Shown: positions 44,333 to 53,370, counted from the stretch's first letter. The stretch is 64,000 nucleotides of DNA from Gammaproteobacteria bacterium Ga0074134 (GCA_001464965.1 LNEJ01000072.1:19535-83534); one strand, 5' to 3'. Numbers and translations are program-made. The notes: generated by a model from the sequence alone, not told the origin.

Positions 44333-45351
44333 ACAGGAAAATAGTCATTGCGTTAGGCGCAGTCTTGATTGCTGTGGCGGCCTATTTTCTGTTTGTACCC
44401 ATGAATGAGGTTAATAAATCAACATTCGCGGCTACCCCAAAAAAGTATGTCGCAGCAGAAGGCAAGGTGGAGGCATTGCCAGGCATGGAAGTGGAAGTAG
44501 GTACTGGCCTGACCGCGCGCATAGAAAAGATGTTCGTAAAAGAAAATGACGCCGTGAAAAAAGGGCAGTTGATCGCGCAGCTTGAGAGCAAGGATATTCA
44601 GGCTAGATTGGATGAGGCGAAAAGCGAATGGGTTGTTGCCAGGGCCAAACTGAGTGAAGTGGCCTCGGGTTCACGCAAGGAAGAAATTCAAATGGCAGCG
44701 GCCACGCTGGATAGAGCTACGTCAGAGATGATGCTGGCGCGTAAGGAATATGAAAGACGCAAGGACCTTTATCAAAAAAGCATGATATCCGCCGCCAGCC
44801 TGGATGAAGGTGATAGTGTCTTTAAGGTTGCCTTAGCCAGGGTCAAAGAGGCGGATGAAGCAAAGCGGCTTCTGGAGAAGGGGCCCAAGCGCGAAACAAT
44901 CACATTCTATGAAGACAGCGTGAAAAGTGCTGCTGCGTCGGTGGATTATTATCAGAAACTGCTGGACAAGACATTCATCACCGCGCCAATCTCCGGCAAA
45001 GTGATTCGCCGTTATCTTGACGAAGGTGAGGCCGTCAGGCCAGAGCTTGCCCTGGTGGCCATTGCCGATGTGGAGCATGTACGGATCAATGCCGAGATAG
45101 ACGAAACCGATGTAGGCAGATTCCGGCTTGGCGATCCCGTCGAGGTAACGTCTTCCGCCTATCCGGGGGAAGTTTTCACAGGCAAGGTTCAAGAAATAGC
45201 CGATTACGTAGGCGCGAGAAATATCAAGCCCGACAACCCTGCGGTAAATCTGGGTTTAAAGGTGGTACAGGTAAAGATCGAGCTCCAGCAAAAAACGCCA
45301 TTGAAACTGGGGATGAGCGTGGATGTACGGATAACGCCGAAAGAGAAGTAG
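44329..45351 (+). CDS. Periplasmic adaptor of the ABC exporter (DevB/HlyD-like)
   Basis: The 340-aa protein has one N-terminal membrane helix (VIALGAVLIAVAAYFLFV), lipoyl half motifs (FVKENDAVKKGQLIAQLES; FITAPISGKVIRRYLDEG) and a long helical hairpin between them (about residues 95-200). It links the permease-ATPase pair to an outer-membrane channel that is not in the operon. Confidence 0.88.
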   Translation: MNRKIVIALGAVLIAVAAYFLFVPMNEVNKSTFAATPKKYVAAEGKVEALPGMEVEVGTGLTARIEKMFVKENDAVKKGQLIAQLESKDIQARLDEAKSEWVVARAKLSEVASGSRKEEIQMAAATLDRATSEMMLARKEYERRKDLYQKSMISAASLDEGDSVFKVALARVKEADEAKRLLEKGPKRETITFYEDSVKSAAASVDYYQKLLDKTFITAPISGKVIRRYLDEGEAVRPELALVAIADVEHVRINAEIDETDVGRFRLGDPVEVTSSAYPGEVFTGKVQEIADYVGARNIKPDNPAVNLGLKVVQVKIELQQKTPLKLGMSVDVRITPKEK

Positions 45352-45451
45352 GAAGAACAAACTCTAACCCGACCCTTCGAAGTAGATGCACTCTCGCGCA
45401 CTTTCCGGTATTGTCTTAGTCTTCCCCTGGGTTATAGAAAAAGGATCACGC

Positions 45452-46453
45452 ATGACCGATACATCACCCTTAATCGAGGCTCAACAACGTTTTGCTGCCG
45501 CAGTGCCATTTCGCACCTTGGGTGCGGAACACTGCGTGCTCTCTGAGTCGTTGGGGCGAACCTTATACTGCGATTTCGCCTCGCCAGAGGATGCTCCGCC
45601 TTATCATCGTGTCATCGTCGAGGGTTTTGTGGTCAATGCGGCGGATACCCGTGAGGCCTCCGAGTCCAATCCCGTGTCGTTTTCGATCATTGGAGAGGTG
45701 AAGCCGGGGGATAGCACCTGCCCTGCGATTGCGCCGGGCCAGGCACTGGCGGTATCCACCGGCAGCATTGTGTCCGATGGCGCATTCTCCGTTGTGCGGA
45801 TGTGGGAGGCTACGCGGCAAGGCAATAGCTTCAGTATTACCCGTCCTTTCCCGCCGCGCTTTTTTATCGAAGATCAGGGCTGTGACATCAAAAAAGGTGC
45901 AGTGGTGCTGAGCGCCGGGACGGTGCTTGACCCCATGAATCTGGGAACGGTTGCCAGCCTCGGTATCAGCACCGTGGACGTGGCGCGCGCACCCAGGGTG
46001 GCGCTGTTTTCCTCCGGAGACGAGGTGATTCCCTATACTGAGCCCATGCCCCCCGGCGCAATCCGCGATAGCAATTCCGTGATGCTGGCGGCGGCGATTA
46101 GTCAGGCTGGGGGCGTTCCGGTGTTTGGCGGCATCATGCGGGACGATTTTGATGGTTTTGTTGCCGCCGCCAAGCAGGCATTGAAGGATGCCGACATGCT
46201 GGTGATCTCTGGCGGCACCGCGGTGGGCGGGCGTGATTTTATCTCGGATCTGGTGCGGGCGCTCGGGGAGCTGCTGGTGGACGGTGTGCCGATGCGTTCG
46301 GGACGACCCCTGATCATGGGCGTCGCCCAAGGCAAACCCATCGTCTGCGTGGCGGGCCATCCGCCCGAGGCGCTGCGTGGTTTCAAGCTGTTTGGCGTGG
46401 CCGCGATCAACAAACTGCTGGGCCGGACAGTTGATCTGCCGCTGGATGCCTAA
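45452..46453 (+). CDS. MoeA-like molybdopterin-domain protein
   Basis: The 333-aa protein resembles MoeA, which inserts molybdate into molybdopterin. It has the MoeA N-terminal LIEAQQRF-like start, a central domain, and the MoCF-type fold with GDEVIPYTEP, IRDSNSVMLAA and SGGTAVGGRDF. The canonical GLPGNPV motif reads VCVAGHPPEALRGF and the C-terminal domain IV is missing, so activity or substrate may differ. AGGA lies seven bases before ATG 45452. Confidence 0.78.
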   Translation: MTDTSPLIEAQQRFAAAVPFRTLGAEHCVLSESLGRTLYCDFASPEDAPPYHRVIVEGFVVNAADTREASESNPVSFSIIGEVKPGDSTCPAIAPGQALAVSTGSIVSDGAFSVVRMWEATRQGNSFSITRPFPPRFFIEDQGCDIKKGAVVLSAGTVLDPMNLGTVASLGISTVDVARAPRVALFSSGDEVIPYTEPMPPGAIRDSNSVMLAAAISQAGGVPVFGGIMRDDFDGFVAAAKQALKDADMLVISGGTAVGGRDFISDLVRALGELLVDGVPMRSGRPLIMGVAQGKPIVCVAGHPPEALRGFKLFGVAAINKLLGRTVDLPLDA

Positions 46454-46531
46454 AAGCATCTGAACCATATGTTTTGGCAATGGTCTCATTTGATGTAAAC
46501 TTGCAAAGATATACAAAAACTGGAGCTGTAA

Positions 46532-47548
46532 ATGAAAACCTCATTGAGTTTAGTGCTGGCCTTGGTGGCCGGAATTTTTCTGGCGGGCGGCGTAATTGAT
46601 AGCGCCGAGGCCAAGCGTATGGGTGGTGGCAAGTCCTTTGGCGGCAAGAATAGCTACAGCCAGCCCTATCAAAATCGTCAGCAGTCCGCTGCCAGCCCTT
46701 CCAGCGCGCAACAGCAGACGCCTGCCCAAGCGCAAAACGCGGGTCAGCGCGCCTCATTAGCGAGCAAGGGCGGCCTGATGGGCATGCTGGGTGGTCTGGC
46801 ATTGGGCGGGTTGCTCGGCGCACTCTTCTTCGGCGGAGCGTTTGAGAACATCAATTTCATGGATGTTGCAATTTTCGCCCTGGTTGCCTTTGTGCTGTAT
46901 AAAATCTTTGCCGCGAGAAAGCGTGCATCCATGCCTTACGCGCAACCGGCGGTGGATTACAGCCCGGCGAACCGTGTAGAGCATGATGCGATTATGCCGC
47001 CCAGGGATGCGCAAGTGCCACAGGCGCAGGACGCGCGGCAGGAGCGCAGCAGCGCGTCTTTTGACACGGACCTGATGTTCAGGAAAGACAACCCCTCTGA
47101 TGCCGGAACAACGGCTGGCACTGCCCAGGCGAACTTGCGTCCGTTGCCCGGCGCGATCCCCAGGGATTTCGATAGTGAAGGCTTCATGGAGGGCGCCAAG
47201 GCCGCCTATCAGCGCCTGCAAAAGGCTTGGGACGAGGGCGATCTGGCCGATTTGCGCCAGTTCACCACGGACAAAGTATTTGCCGAGTTGCAGGATCAGA
47301 TTCGCGCGCGATCAGGTGAAAACCGCACCGAGCTGTTGAAAGTGGAAGGCGAACTGCTGGAAGTCCGGGAAGCGGGTAGCGACATCGAGGCCACTGTGCT
47401 GTTCGATGTGCTGATGCGCGAAATCGACGCGGAAGCCACGGACGACAAGCATGTCACTTCCGTGCGCGAGATCTGGCACTTTACCCGTCCTGCACGCAGC
47501 ACCCAGCCTACATGGTATCTGGACGGTATTCAGCAGCTTGAGGGTTGA
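46532..47548 (+). CDS. Tim44-domain membrane protein
   Basis: The 338-aa protein has a signal-like N-terminus, a Gly/Gln/Ser-rich stretch (about residues 30-75), two membrane segments (GGLALGGLLGALFFGGAF and MDVAIFALVAFVLYKIF) and a C-terminal Tim44-like domain (MEGAKAAYQRLQKAWDEGD, VREIWHF). Bacterial members are envelope proteins of unclear role. A hairpin just after the stop may be a terminator. Confidence 0.85.
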   Translation: MKTSLSLVLALVAGIFLAGGVIDSAEAKRMGGGKSFGGKNSYSQPYQNRQQSAASPSSAQQQTPAQAQNAGQRASLASKGGLMGMLGGLALGGLLGALFFGGAFENINFMDVAIFALVAFVLYKIFAARKRASMPYAQPAVDYSPANRVEHDAIMPPRDAQVPQAQDARQERSSASFDTDLMFRKDNPSDAGTTAGTAQANLRPLPGAIPRDFDSEGFMEGAKAAYQRLQKAWDEGDLADLRQFTTDKVFAELQDQIRARSGENRTELLKVEGELLEVREAGSDIEATVLFDVLMREIDAEATDDKHVTSVREIWHFTRPARSTQPTWYLDGIQQLEG

Positions 47549-47555
47549 GATGCAA

Positions 47556-47585
47556 GGTGCGTTACGCCAAAGGGCGTAACGCACC
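47556..47585 (+). terminator. Hairpin after the Tim44-domain gene
   Basis: Perfect 13-base arms GGTGCGTTACGCC and GGCGTAACGCACC enclose AAAG, 7 bases after the stop codon. No T-run follows directly, so it is either a weak terminator or a dispersed palindromic unit. Confidence 0.55.
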
Positions 47586-47655
47586 CCCTATACTAATGCT
47601 TTTAAGTTAAGAGCCTGTCTGTAAACGCAGGCTGGGGCAAGGAGCGATAGTCTCC

Positions 47656-47676
47656 GTAGGGTGCGCCGCGCGCACC
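47656..47676. repeat. 21-bp dispersed repeat, GTAGGG type
   Basis: GTAGGG followed by TGCGCCGCGCGCACC is identical to 54128-54148. The inner part is itself palindromic (GGTGCGC/GCGCACC). Confidence 0.7.
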
Positions 47677-47839
47677 AATTCATTTGCCGGGCTAGGGTGT
47701 GCCTGGTGTACCCTACATTTTGAAGCGGGCAAGGAACAGCATGCTCCTGAATTAATCCTATACTGCTCACTGCAACTTGAATGGTGCCGGACACGCTGAC
47801 CGTTGTCTGAGTGCTTCCTTCTTGCTTTCAGCGCGGCAG

Positions 47840-48004
47840 CTTAATCCTACTGTGTCACAAAGCGCTGAAGGGCGCATTGCGGCGTTAAAATAGGGCTCAA
47901 AATGCGGGGCCGGGAAGCGGCAGACTACGTGTAAACTGCGCTTTTTCGCCCGATTTTGCCTTGCACTGCATCCCTTGATCACTTTGTGACACAGTAGGAT
48001 TAAG
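47840..48004 (+). repeat. Dispersed palindromic repeat, copy B (variant arms)
   Basis: Perfect 23-bp terminal inverted repeats (47840-47862 and 47982-48004, containing CCTACTGTGTCACAAAG) bound a core shared with copies A, C and D (GCTGAAGGGCGCATTGCGGCG ... TTGCACTGCATCCCTTGATC). Arms differ wholly from the other copies but are fully self-complementary. The inner stem is also changed (AAAATAGGGC/GCCCGATTTT). Confidence 0.9.
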
Positions 48005-48078
48005 AGCCGGTCTGCAATCAGGTTTTCTTGCTATTTCATCTCCTCTAATCAACCTCAAGATAACACTAAAACGCATCT

Positions 48079-48876
48079 ATGCAGCACATCCCGCGCAAAC
48101 GCTTCGGCCAGAATTTCCTACATGATGACAGCGTAATTCAACGCATCGTCACTGTTATCAATCCCCGCCCTGATCAGCATATCGTCGAAATTGGCCCCGG
48201 CAAGGGCGCGCTCACTCAGCACCTTTTGCGTGAGACGGGCAGTCTGGATGTGGTGGAACTGGACCGCGATTTGATTCCAGTGCTGGAGCGCGTGTGCACC
48301 GGGCTGGGCGAGTTACGCATCCACGGCGCCGATGCCCTGCGTTTCGATTTCTCCGCTCTGGCCGCTGATGGCAGGCCGTTGCGGGTGGTGGGCAATCTGC
48401 CCTATAACATTTCCACGCCGCTGCTGTTTCACCTGATCGATCAGATTGGATGCGTTCAGGATATGCACTTCATGCTGCAAAAAGAGGTGGTGGAGCGCAT
48501 GGCGGCGCTGCCGGGGGGGAAGGATTATGGGCGGCTCAGCGTCATGATCCAATATTATTGTGCTGTCGAGCTGCTGTTCATAGTAGGCCCCGGCGCATTT
48601 ACTCCCGCGCCCAAGGTGGATTCGGCGATTGTACGTTTAATACCCCATGTGTCGCCGTTGGTGCATGTTGCCAATCAGGCGAATTTCGCCCGCTTGGTCA
48701 AGCAGGCGTTTTCACAGCGCCGCAAAACGCTGCGCAACACCCTCAAGGGGTTGTTGAGCGAAGAACAGATCCGCGCGCAAGGCATTGATCCTGCCCTGCG
48801 CGCGGAGACGCTGAGCCTGGAGGACTTCGCCAGGCTCAGCAATGTGCTGGATACAAACCCCGGTCTGCGTCCCTGA
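48079..48876 (+). CDS. rsmA: 16S rRNA dimethyladenosine transferase
   Basis: RsmA (KsgA) dimethylates A1518 and A1519 of 16S rRNA late in 30S assembly. The 265-aa product has KRFGQNFLHDDSVI, SAM-binding VEIGPGKGALTQ, and catalytic NLPYNIS. The C-terminal domain KQAFSQRRKTLRNTLKG is also standard. Length is usual. It converges with the downstream GGDEF-EAL gene 18 bases away. Confidence 0.96.
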   Translation: MQHIPRKRFGQNFLHDDSVIQRIVTVINPRPDQHIVEIGPGKGALTQHLLRETGSLDVVELDRDLIPVLERVCTGLGELRIHGADALRFDFSALAADGRPLRVVGNLPYNISTPLLFHLIDQIGCVQDMHFMLQKEVVERMAALPGGKDYGRLSVMIQYYCAVELLFIVGPGAFTPAPKVDSAIVRLIPHVSPLVHVANQANFARLVKQAFSQRRKTLRNTLKGLLSEEQIRAQGIDPALRAETLSLEDFARLSNVLDTNPGLRP

Positions 48877-48894
48877 TCTCTGACCCCGGCCCCT

Positions 48895-51489
48895 TCAAAG
48901 CCGTTTATCCTCGCGCAGCATCTCGGTCAACACCTCGCTGGGTTGCGGTTTGCTGAATAGGTAACCCTGCATCATGTCGCAACGCCGGGAACGCAAAAAC
49001 CGTAACTGTTCCTTGGTCTCGACCCCTTCGGCGACCACCCGAAGACTCAGTGTATGCGCCAGCAGAATGATGGCAGTGGCGATTGCGGCGTCATCCGTGT
49101 TCGTGGTTACGTCACTCACGAAGGAACGATCTATCTTCAGGGTATGAATCGGGAAGCGCCGCAGATAACTGAGTGATGAATAGCCGGTGCCGAAATCATC
49201 GATGGCCAGCTTAACGCCCATCTTGTGCAAGAGGTTCAGGGTGTCAATGGCCGTCTCGATATTTTGCATGAGTATGCTTTCGGTGATCTCAAGCTCGAGA
49301 AGATGCGGTTTAAGGCCGGTTTCTGTCAGTATCCGGCCTATCAGATCCGCAAGATTCGGATCGCTGAATTGACGGCCTGAGAGATTAACGGATACACACA
49401 CGGGGGAGGAGGCGATTGCCTGCCAGGCGTTGGCCTGGGCACAGGCGGTACGCAGCACCCACTCGCCGACGGCCACGATAAGGCCGGTGTCTTCCAGAAG
49501 AGGGATAAACTCCATCGGTGGAACCAGCCCTGCTTGGGGATGCCGCCAGCGGATCAGCGCCTCGACGCTGGTGATCCGGCCGGAGGCGATATCCGCCATG
49601 GGCTGGTAGTGCAACAGATATTCGTCGCGTTCCAGGGCGCGGCGCAGGCGGGTTTCCAGCGTCAGCCTTGTCAGGGCCTTGTCGTTCATGTCGACGGTAT
49701 AGAATTGATAGGCGTTCTTGCCTTTCTCCTTGGCGCGATACATGGCGGTATCGGCATTTTTCAGCAGACTCTGCGCATCATCACCATCGCTGGGGTACAA
49801 GCTGATACCAATGCTGGGTGTGATGAACAGATCCTGGTCGCGGATAGTAAATGATTGCTGGAATGCCGCCAGGATTTTATTCACTACCCTGATGGTGTCC
49901 TCCGGCCCCACGATATCCGTGAGTATCATGCCAAATTCATCGCCGCCCAGGCGCGACACCGTGTCTTCCTCTTGCACACAACCTATCAGCCTCTTTGCCA
50001 CGGCCTGCAACAGAAGGTCGCCACTGTCGTGTCCCAAGGTATCGTTGATGACCTTGAAGCGGTCCAGATCGAGAAATAATATCGCCATGTTTTGGTGATG
50101 CCTGGCTGCGTGGGCCAGCGCCTGGCACAGCCGGTCCTGGAATAGACTACGGTTGGGCAGGCCGGTGAGGTCATCAAAATTGACAAGGTAAGCGAGGCGC
50201 TCCCTGGCCTGTTTATGCTCGGTGATATCACGCACGACACCGATAAACAGGCGTTGCCCGCTAAGGCGTACCTCGCTGGTGGCGAGGTCCATGGGGAAGA
50301 TCGTACCGTCCTTGCGCCGGCCCAACACCTCGCGCACCCCGAGGCCCAGGCACGCGGCCTGGTGAGTGGTTACGAACTGCTCCAAATAGGAATCGTGCTC
50401 GCTGTGATAAGGTTCGGGCATCAGCATTTTGACGTTCTGACCGATGGTTTCGTCCGCGCTGTAGCCGAAGATCCGTTGTGTCGAACGGTTGAAGGATTCG
50501 ACGATGCCATGCTCATTGATGGTGATGATGCCGTCGATCACGTTGTCCATGATGGCGCGGACACGTTCATCGGATTCCGCCGTGGCGGCACGCAGTCGTT
50601 CCTCCTCGGTAAGGTCTTCCATGATCAGCAACAGCCGCGCCGCCCCTGGCAGGTATTCTCCCGCAGCGTTGAAGCGGGTGATGGCTACCCGCAGATATTT
50701 TTCCTCCCCTCCACACGTGATTTTAACGATGATGCCGTGTAATGGATTGCTTGCCGTCAGTGCCTGCTCTGCCATTTCTTTTACACCGGCACCCGCCAAA
50801 ATCTCTTCCAGGTGCTTTCCGGTCAGTTCATCGGCGCCCAGGCCAAACAGTGTCTTGCACGGCAAGTTGGCGGAAATGATGCGTAGATCGGCGGAAAGAG
50901 TAAGCAGGCATAGCGGCAGGCTGGTGATGATATTCTCGGCGAACTCCTTCATCGCCCGGATGGTCTGGTGGTCGGCATGGATATAAGTATCGATGGCGAG
51001 TCCCATGTCGAGGAAGATGATCTTGATCAGGGCGCGCAACGCCGCCAGGGTCTTGTCAGCATCACCTTCGGTGATGCTCCACACCTCGGGCAACAGGCTC
51101 GTGAGGTATTTGCAGTAGGCGCCCAGGTACCACTTCGGGTCCAGCCCCACGCGCTGATGCACGATGCCCACGCGCAGACGGTCCTTCACATAGTCCCAGC
51201 CGTACTCTCCCATCGTGAGAGTGTCAAAATATTCGGACTGCTTTTGCTTGAGGCGCGGAAGCGTTTGTGCATCAGAAACCAGCGCCCGCGTGCCGTCGAA
51301 CAGCATGAGGTGAGCATAGAAGTCATCTATGAAATAGGGGCGTGCCTCGCGCAGGCGTTCGTGCAGCTTTTTGAGCAGCGCTGCATCCTGCCCGGTGAAC
51401 TCAAGATAGTCTTTGCGCAAAGAGGCTTCCGCAGTGTCGATGCCCATTTCCCTGATGATGTCATCGATGATCCCGTCTAGTGATCTCAT
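48895..51489 (-). CDS. Globin-coupled GGDEF-EAL cyclic-di-GMP enzyme
   Basis: The 864-aa protein probably makes or degrades cyclic di-GMP in response to oxygen. Domains in order: sensor globin (residues about 15-175, proximal His in GIVHQRVGLDPKWYLGAY), PAS (about 190-290), PAS (about 310-425, DGIITINEHGIVESFNRST), GGDEF (about 430-600, intact SRLGGDEFGMIL), EAL (about 610-860, intact EALIRWRHP, ELEITESILM, DDFGTGYSSLSYLRRF). Both catalytic motifs look intact, so direction of activity is unknown. No membrane helix is seen. Confidence 0.92.
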   Translation of the reverse strand: MRSLDGIIDDIIREMGIDTAEASLRKDYLEFTGQDAALLKKLHERLREARPYFIDDFYAHLMLFDGTRALVSDAQTLPRLKQKQSEYFDTLTMGEYGWDYVKDRLRVGIVHQRVGLDPKWYLGAYCKYLTSLLPEVWSITEGDADKTLAALRALIKIIFLDMGLAIDTYIHADHQTIRAMKEFAENIITSLPLCLLTLSADLRIISANLPCKTLFGLGADELTGKHLEEILAGAGVKEMAEQALTASNPLHGIIVKITCGGEEKYLRVAITRFNAAGEYLPGAARLLLIMEDLTEEERLRAATAESDERVRAIMDNVIDGIITINEHGIVESFNRSTQRIFGYSADETIGQNVKMLMPEPYHSEHDSYLEQFVTTHQAACLGLGVREVLGRRKDGTIFPMDLATSEVRLSGQRLFIGVVRDITEHKQARERLAYLVNFDDLTGLPNRSLFQDRLCQALAHAARHHQNMAILFLDLDRFKVINDTLGHDSGDLLLQAVAKRLIGCVQEEDTVSRLGGDEFGMILTDIVGPEDTIRVVNKILAAFQQSFTIRDQDLFITPSIGISLYPSDGDDAQSLLKNADTAMYRAKEKGKNAYQFYTVDMNDKALTRLTLETRLRRALERDEYLLHYQPMADIASGRITSVEALIRWRHPQAGLVPPMEFIPLLEDTGLIVAVGEWVLRTACAQANAWQAIASSPVCVSVNLSGRQFSDPNLADLIGRILTETGLKPHLLELEITESILMQNIETAIDTLNLLHKMGVKLAIDDFGTGYSSLSYLRRFPIHTLKIDRSFVSDVTTNTDDAAIATAIILLAHTLSLRVVAEGVETKEQLRFLRSRRCDMMQGYLFSKPQPSEVLTEMLREDKRL

Positions 51490-51852
51490 CTTTTACCAGT
51501 CCTTTTAATCCCGCATTATTTTTATGGCAATTCTTGTGAAATGGTAAGTCTTATTGCCTCCGCATGGCGGCGCGTCCTCACCTTAGTGATGCGCTTTATG
51601 TTCGTTCTAAAATATTATTTCGGGTGATGTGCCGGGCACCACCGGGTTGAGTTCATAACCATATAAATATGTAGTGAATCATAGTCAAAATAGTATACGC
51701 AAGTAATTTGTGGTTATTTTGGGCTGGGGTGAAATTTAAGATGGGGGAGGGGGGCGAAACTGTATGGTTAGGATAGAGTGAAACTTGTGGGAAATCGCTC
51801 ATCCGTGAGCGATTTCCCAGATGTGCCGGCTGCAAAAGTGTGAGGGGTTTAT
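51490..51852. other. Intergenic region, AT-rich, one strong hairpin
   Basis: This 363-base stretch lies upstream of the GGDEF-EAL gene and downstream of yceI. Apart from the hairpin at 51789-51818 nothing is recognised; the small AT-rich open frame at 51653-51835 has no support. Confidence 0.6.
51789..51818 (-). terminator. Hairpin downstream of yceI
   Basis: Perfect 13-base arms GGGAAATCGCTCA and TGAGCGATTTCCC enclose a 4-base loop, 35 bases after the yceI stop. There is no T-run on the minus strand, so termination is likely but not textbook. Confidence 0.6.
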
Positions 51853-52428
51853 TTAGTTGCGCACGCCTTCGACTTCCAATGTGATCCCCATCTCATCACC
51901 CACTGCCGGCAGAGCGAACTTCACGCCGAAATCCGAGCGCTTGATTTTGGTGGTGGCGTCAAAGCCGCAGACGAATTTTTCTTTCTTCGGGTCCATGGGG
52001 TGGATGCCGCAGCTGATGCGCTGCACATCCAGTCTGACGGGCTTGGATACCCCGGCAATGGTCATCGTGCCATCCACGGTGGCCTTGGAAGGGCCGTTGA
52101 AGGTGATCTTGCTGGATTTGTAGGTGATTTCCGGGAATTCCGCAACGTTCAGAAAATCCGGCGAGCGCAGGTGGTCATCGCGCTTTTTGAATCCGGTATC
52201 AACCGAAGCTGCGTCAATTATGATGTCCACCGAGCTGGTGGTGCCGGTGCGGTCCATCACGATTTTACCCTTGGTGGTGTTGAAACGGCCGTGCATGGTG
52301 GAGAAACCCAGATGGCTGATTGTGAAGTGCGGATAGGTGTGGTCCGGGTCTATCGTGTAGTTCTCTGCCGCTGCGAATGCGGTGCAAGACAGTGTGGTTA
52401 GTGCGATTGCAAGTACGACTTTATGCAT
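51853..52428 (-). CDS. YceI-family periplasmic protein
   Basis: YceI proteins are periplasmic lipocalin-like beta barrels binding polyisoprenoids. The 191-aa product has a signal peptide (LTTLSCTAFAAA), YTIDPDHTYPHFTISHLGFS, DDHLRSPDFLNVAEFPEITY, and a C-terminal RSDFGVKFALP motif. A GGAGAG site precedes the ATG. A lone copy of the dispersed-repeat arm lies 23 bases upstream. Confidence 0.93.
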   Translation of the reverse strand: MHKVVLAIALTTLSCTAFAAAENYTIDPDHTYPHFTISHLGFSTMHGRFNTTKGKIVMDRTGTTSSVDIIIDAASVDTGFKKRDDHLRSPDFLNVAEFPEITYKSSKITFNGPSKATVDGTMTIAGVSKPVRLDVQRISCGIHPMDPKKEKFVCGFDATTKIKRSDFGVKFALPAVGDEMGITLEVEGVRN

Positions 52429-52450
52429 GGTGCTCTCCTTGGGTTGGTGG

Positions 52451-52466
52451 GTGAACAGGTTCTAAG
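52451..52466. repeat. Orphan arm of the dispersed repeat
   Basis: GTGAACAGGTTCTAAG matches the end of copy A (23879-23894) apart from one A, with no core beside it. It lies in the 39-base gap between the membrane protein gene and yceI. Confidence 0.55.
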
Positions 52467-52467
52467 A

Positions 52468-53292
52468 CTATATGGGCGGCGCCCCGGCAATTTTCCATGC
52501 CATATAAATCGCGCCTGCCGCCGCAGGCGAGGTGGCGGCTACCAGTGCCAGCGCCTGCCCCCACAGCGGCAGGCGTTTGGGCAGGGGGATGCGCGCCAGC
52601 AGCGGTATCAACGCCAGGATAGGCAAGCTGTACCAAGGCAGTTTTGCATACACCAGCCCGCTCATGCCGATCAATCCGCCAAGCAGCGTCACCGGCAGCA
52701 TCATTACGAAGCCCACCGGTAAGGCTTTCTTCATTATACTCAACAGCAGAAACGCACCGAGCGCGGCAGCCAGCGCCGACGCCAGTTGCCCGAGCAGGGC
52801 TGAGGCGCCGATCAGCACCGCGATGCCGGTACCCAGGTTCAGCGTCAACATAGCTGCGTCGGCACGCAAGGCGCGGCTGCGCAGACCATCCAGCGACAGC
52901 ATCAGCCAGCTTACATAGGCGATGCCGCCTGCCGCGTGCAGCCAAAAGGCCTGTCCTTCCATGCGCATCAGCGGCGGCCAGATTACCCACAGCAGCGCGG
53001 TTGCCCCGATGATGGCGAGCAGAGGTAAAAGGTACTGCCGCTTGAGGGCGAAAAGGTCGAGCGCCAGGCCAACGGCCACGGCTATCATGCCCAGCAGCAC
53101 CACTTTGCGGGTGCTGGTGAGCGGTGTGAACTCAAAGCCTGTGACCAGTGATACGCAGGCGTAAAAGCCCAGTATCACGGCCAGTCCTGCCCAATACCAT
53201 CCCGCATATTTCAGCAGGAAACCGGCGACGAGCGCGACGAAGAAAGGTGCAACAGCGGCCTGGAATGCGGGGTTGGCTAATAACTCATCCAT
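52468..53292 (-). CDS. Polytopic membrane protein, unknown
   Basis: The 274-aa product has about eight predicted membrane helices and few charged loops; the family is not recognised. It has a predicted helix beginning FFVALVAGFLLKYAGWYWAG and a later LTLNLGTGIAVLIGASALLG. No binding-site motif was found. It lies between plsC and yceI on the same strand; transport or envelope function is only suggested by topology. Confidence 0.75.
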   Translation of the reverse strand: MDELLANPAFQAAVAPFFVALVAGFLLKYAGWYWAGLAVILGFYACVSLVTGFEFTPLTSTRKVVLLGMIAVAVGLALDLFALKRQYLLPLLAIIGATALLWVIWPPLMRMEGQAFWLHAAGGIAYVSWLMLSLDGLRSRALRADAAMLTLNLGTGIAVLIGASALLGQLASALAAALGAFLLLSIMKKALPVGFVMMLPVTLLGGLIGMSGLVYAKLPWYSLPILALIPLLARIPLPKRLPLWGQALALVAATSPAAAGAIYMAWKIAGAPPI

Positions 53293-53370
53293 GTTCGTTC
53301 AGCAGTTTTGAAGAATTGGTGATAGGCTACACTAGGATTTTCTCCAGAGATAGCAAATAGTTTCGAAGCG

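Larger units (their letters stand above)
47549..48078. other. Repeat-rich intergenic region
   Basis: This 530-base gap between the Tim44 gene and rsmA holds a terminator-like hairpin (47556-47585), a 21-bp GTAGGG-type repeat (47656-47676) with an imperfect partner near 47710, and repeat copy B (47840-48004). No gene is seen; the open frame across copy B is an artefact of the repeat. Confidence 0.8.

Noticed and set aside
47767..47982. 71-aa minus-strand frame in repeat copy B
   Set aside because: It is the open frame of the repeat itself, with the same peptide pattern as in copies A and C; no start signal or promoter.
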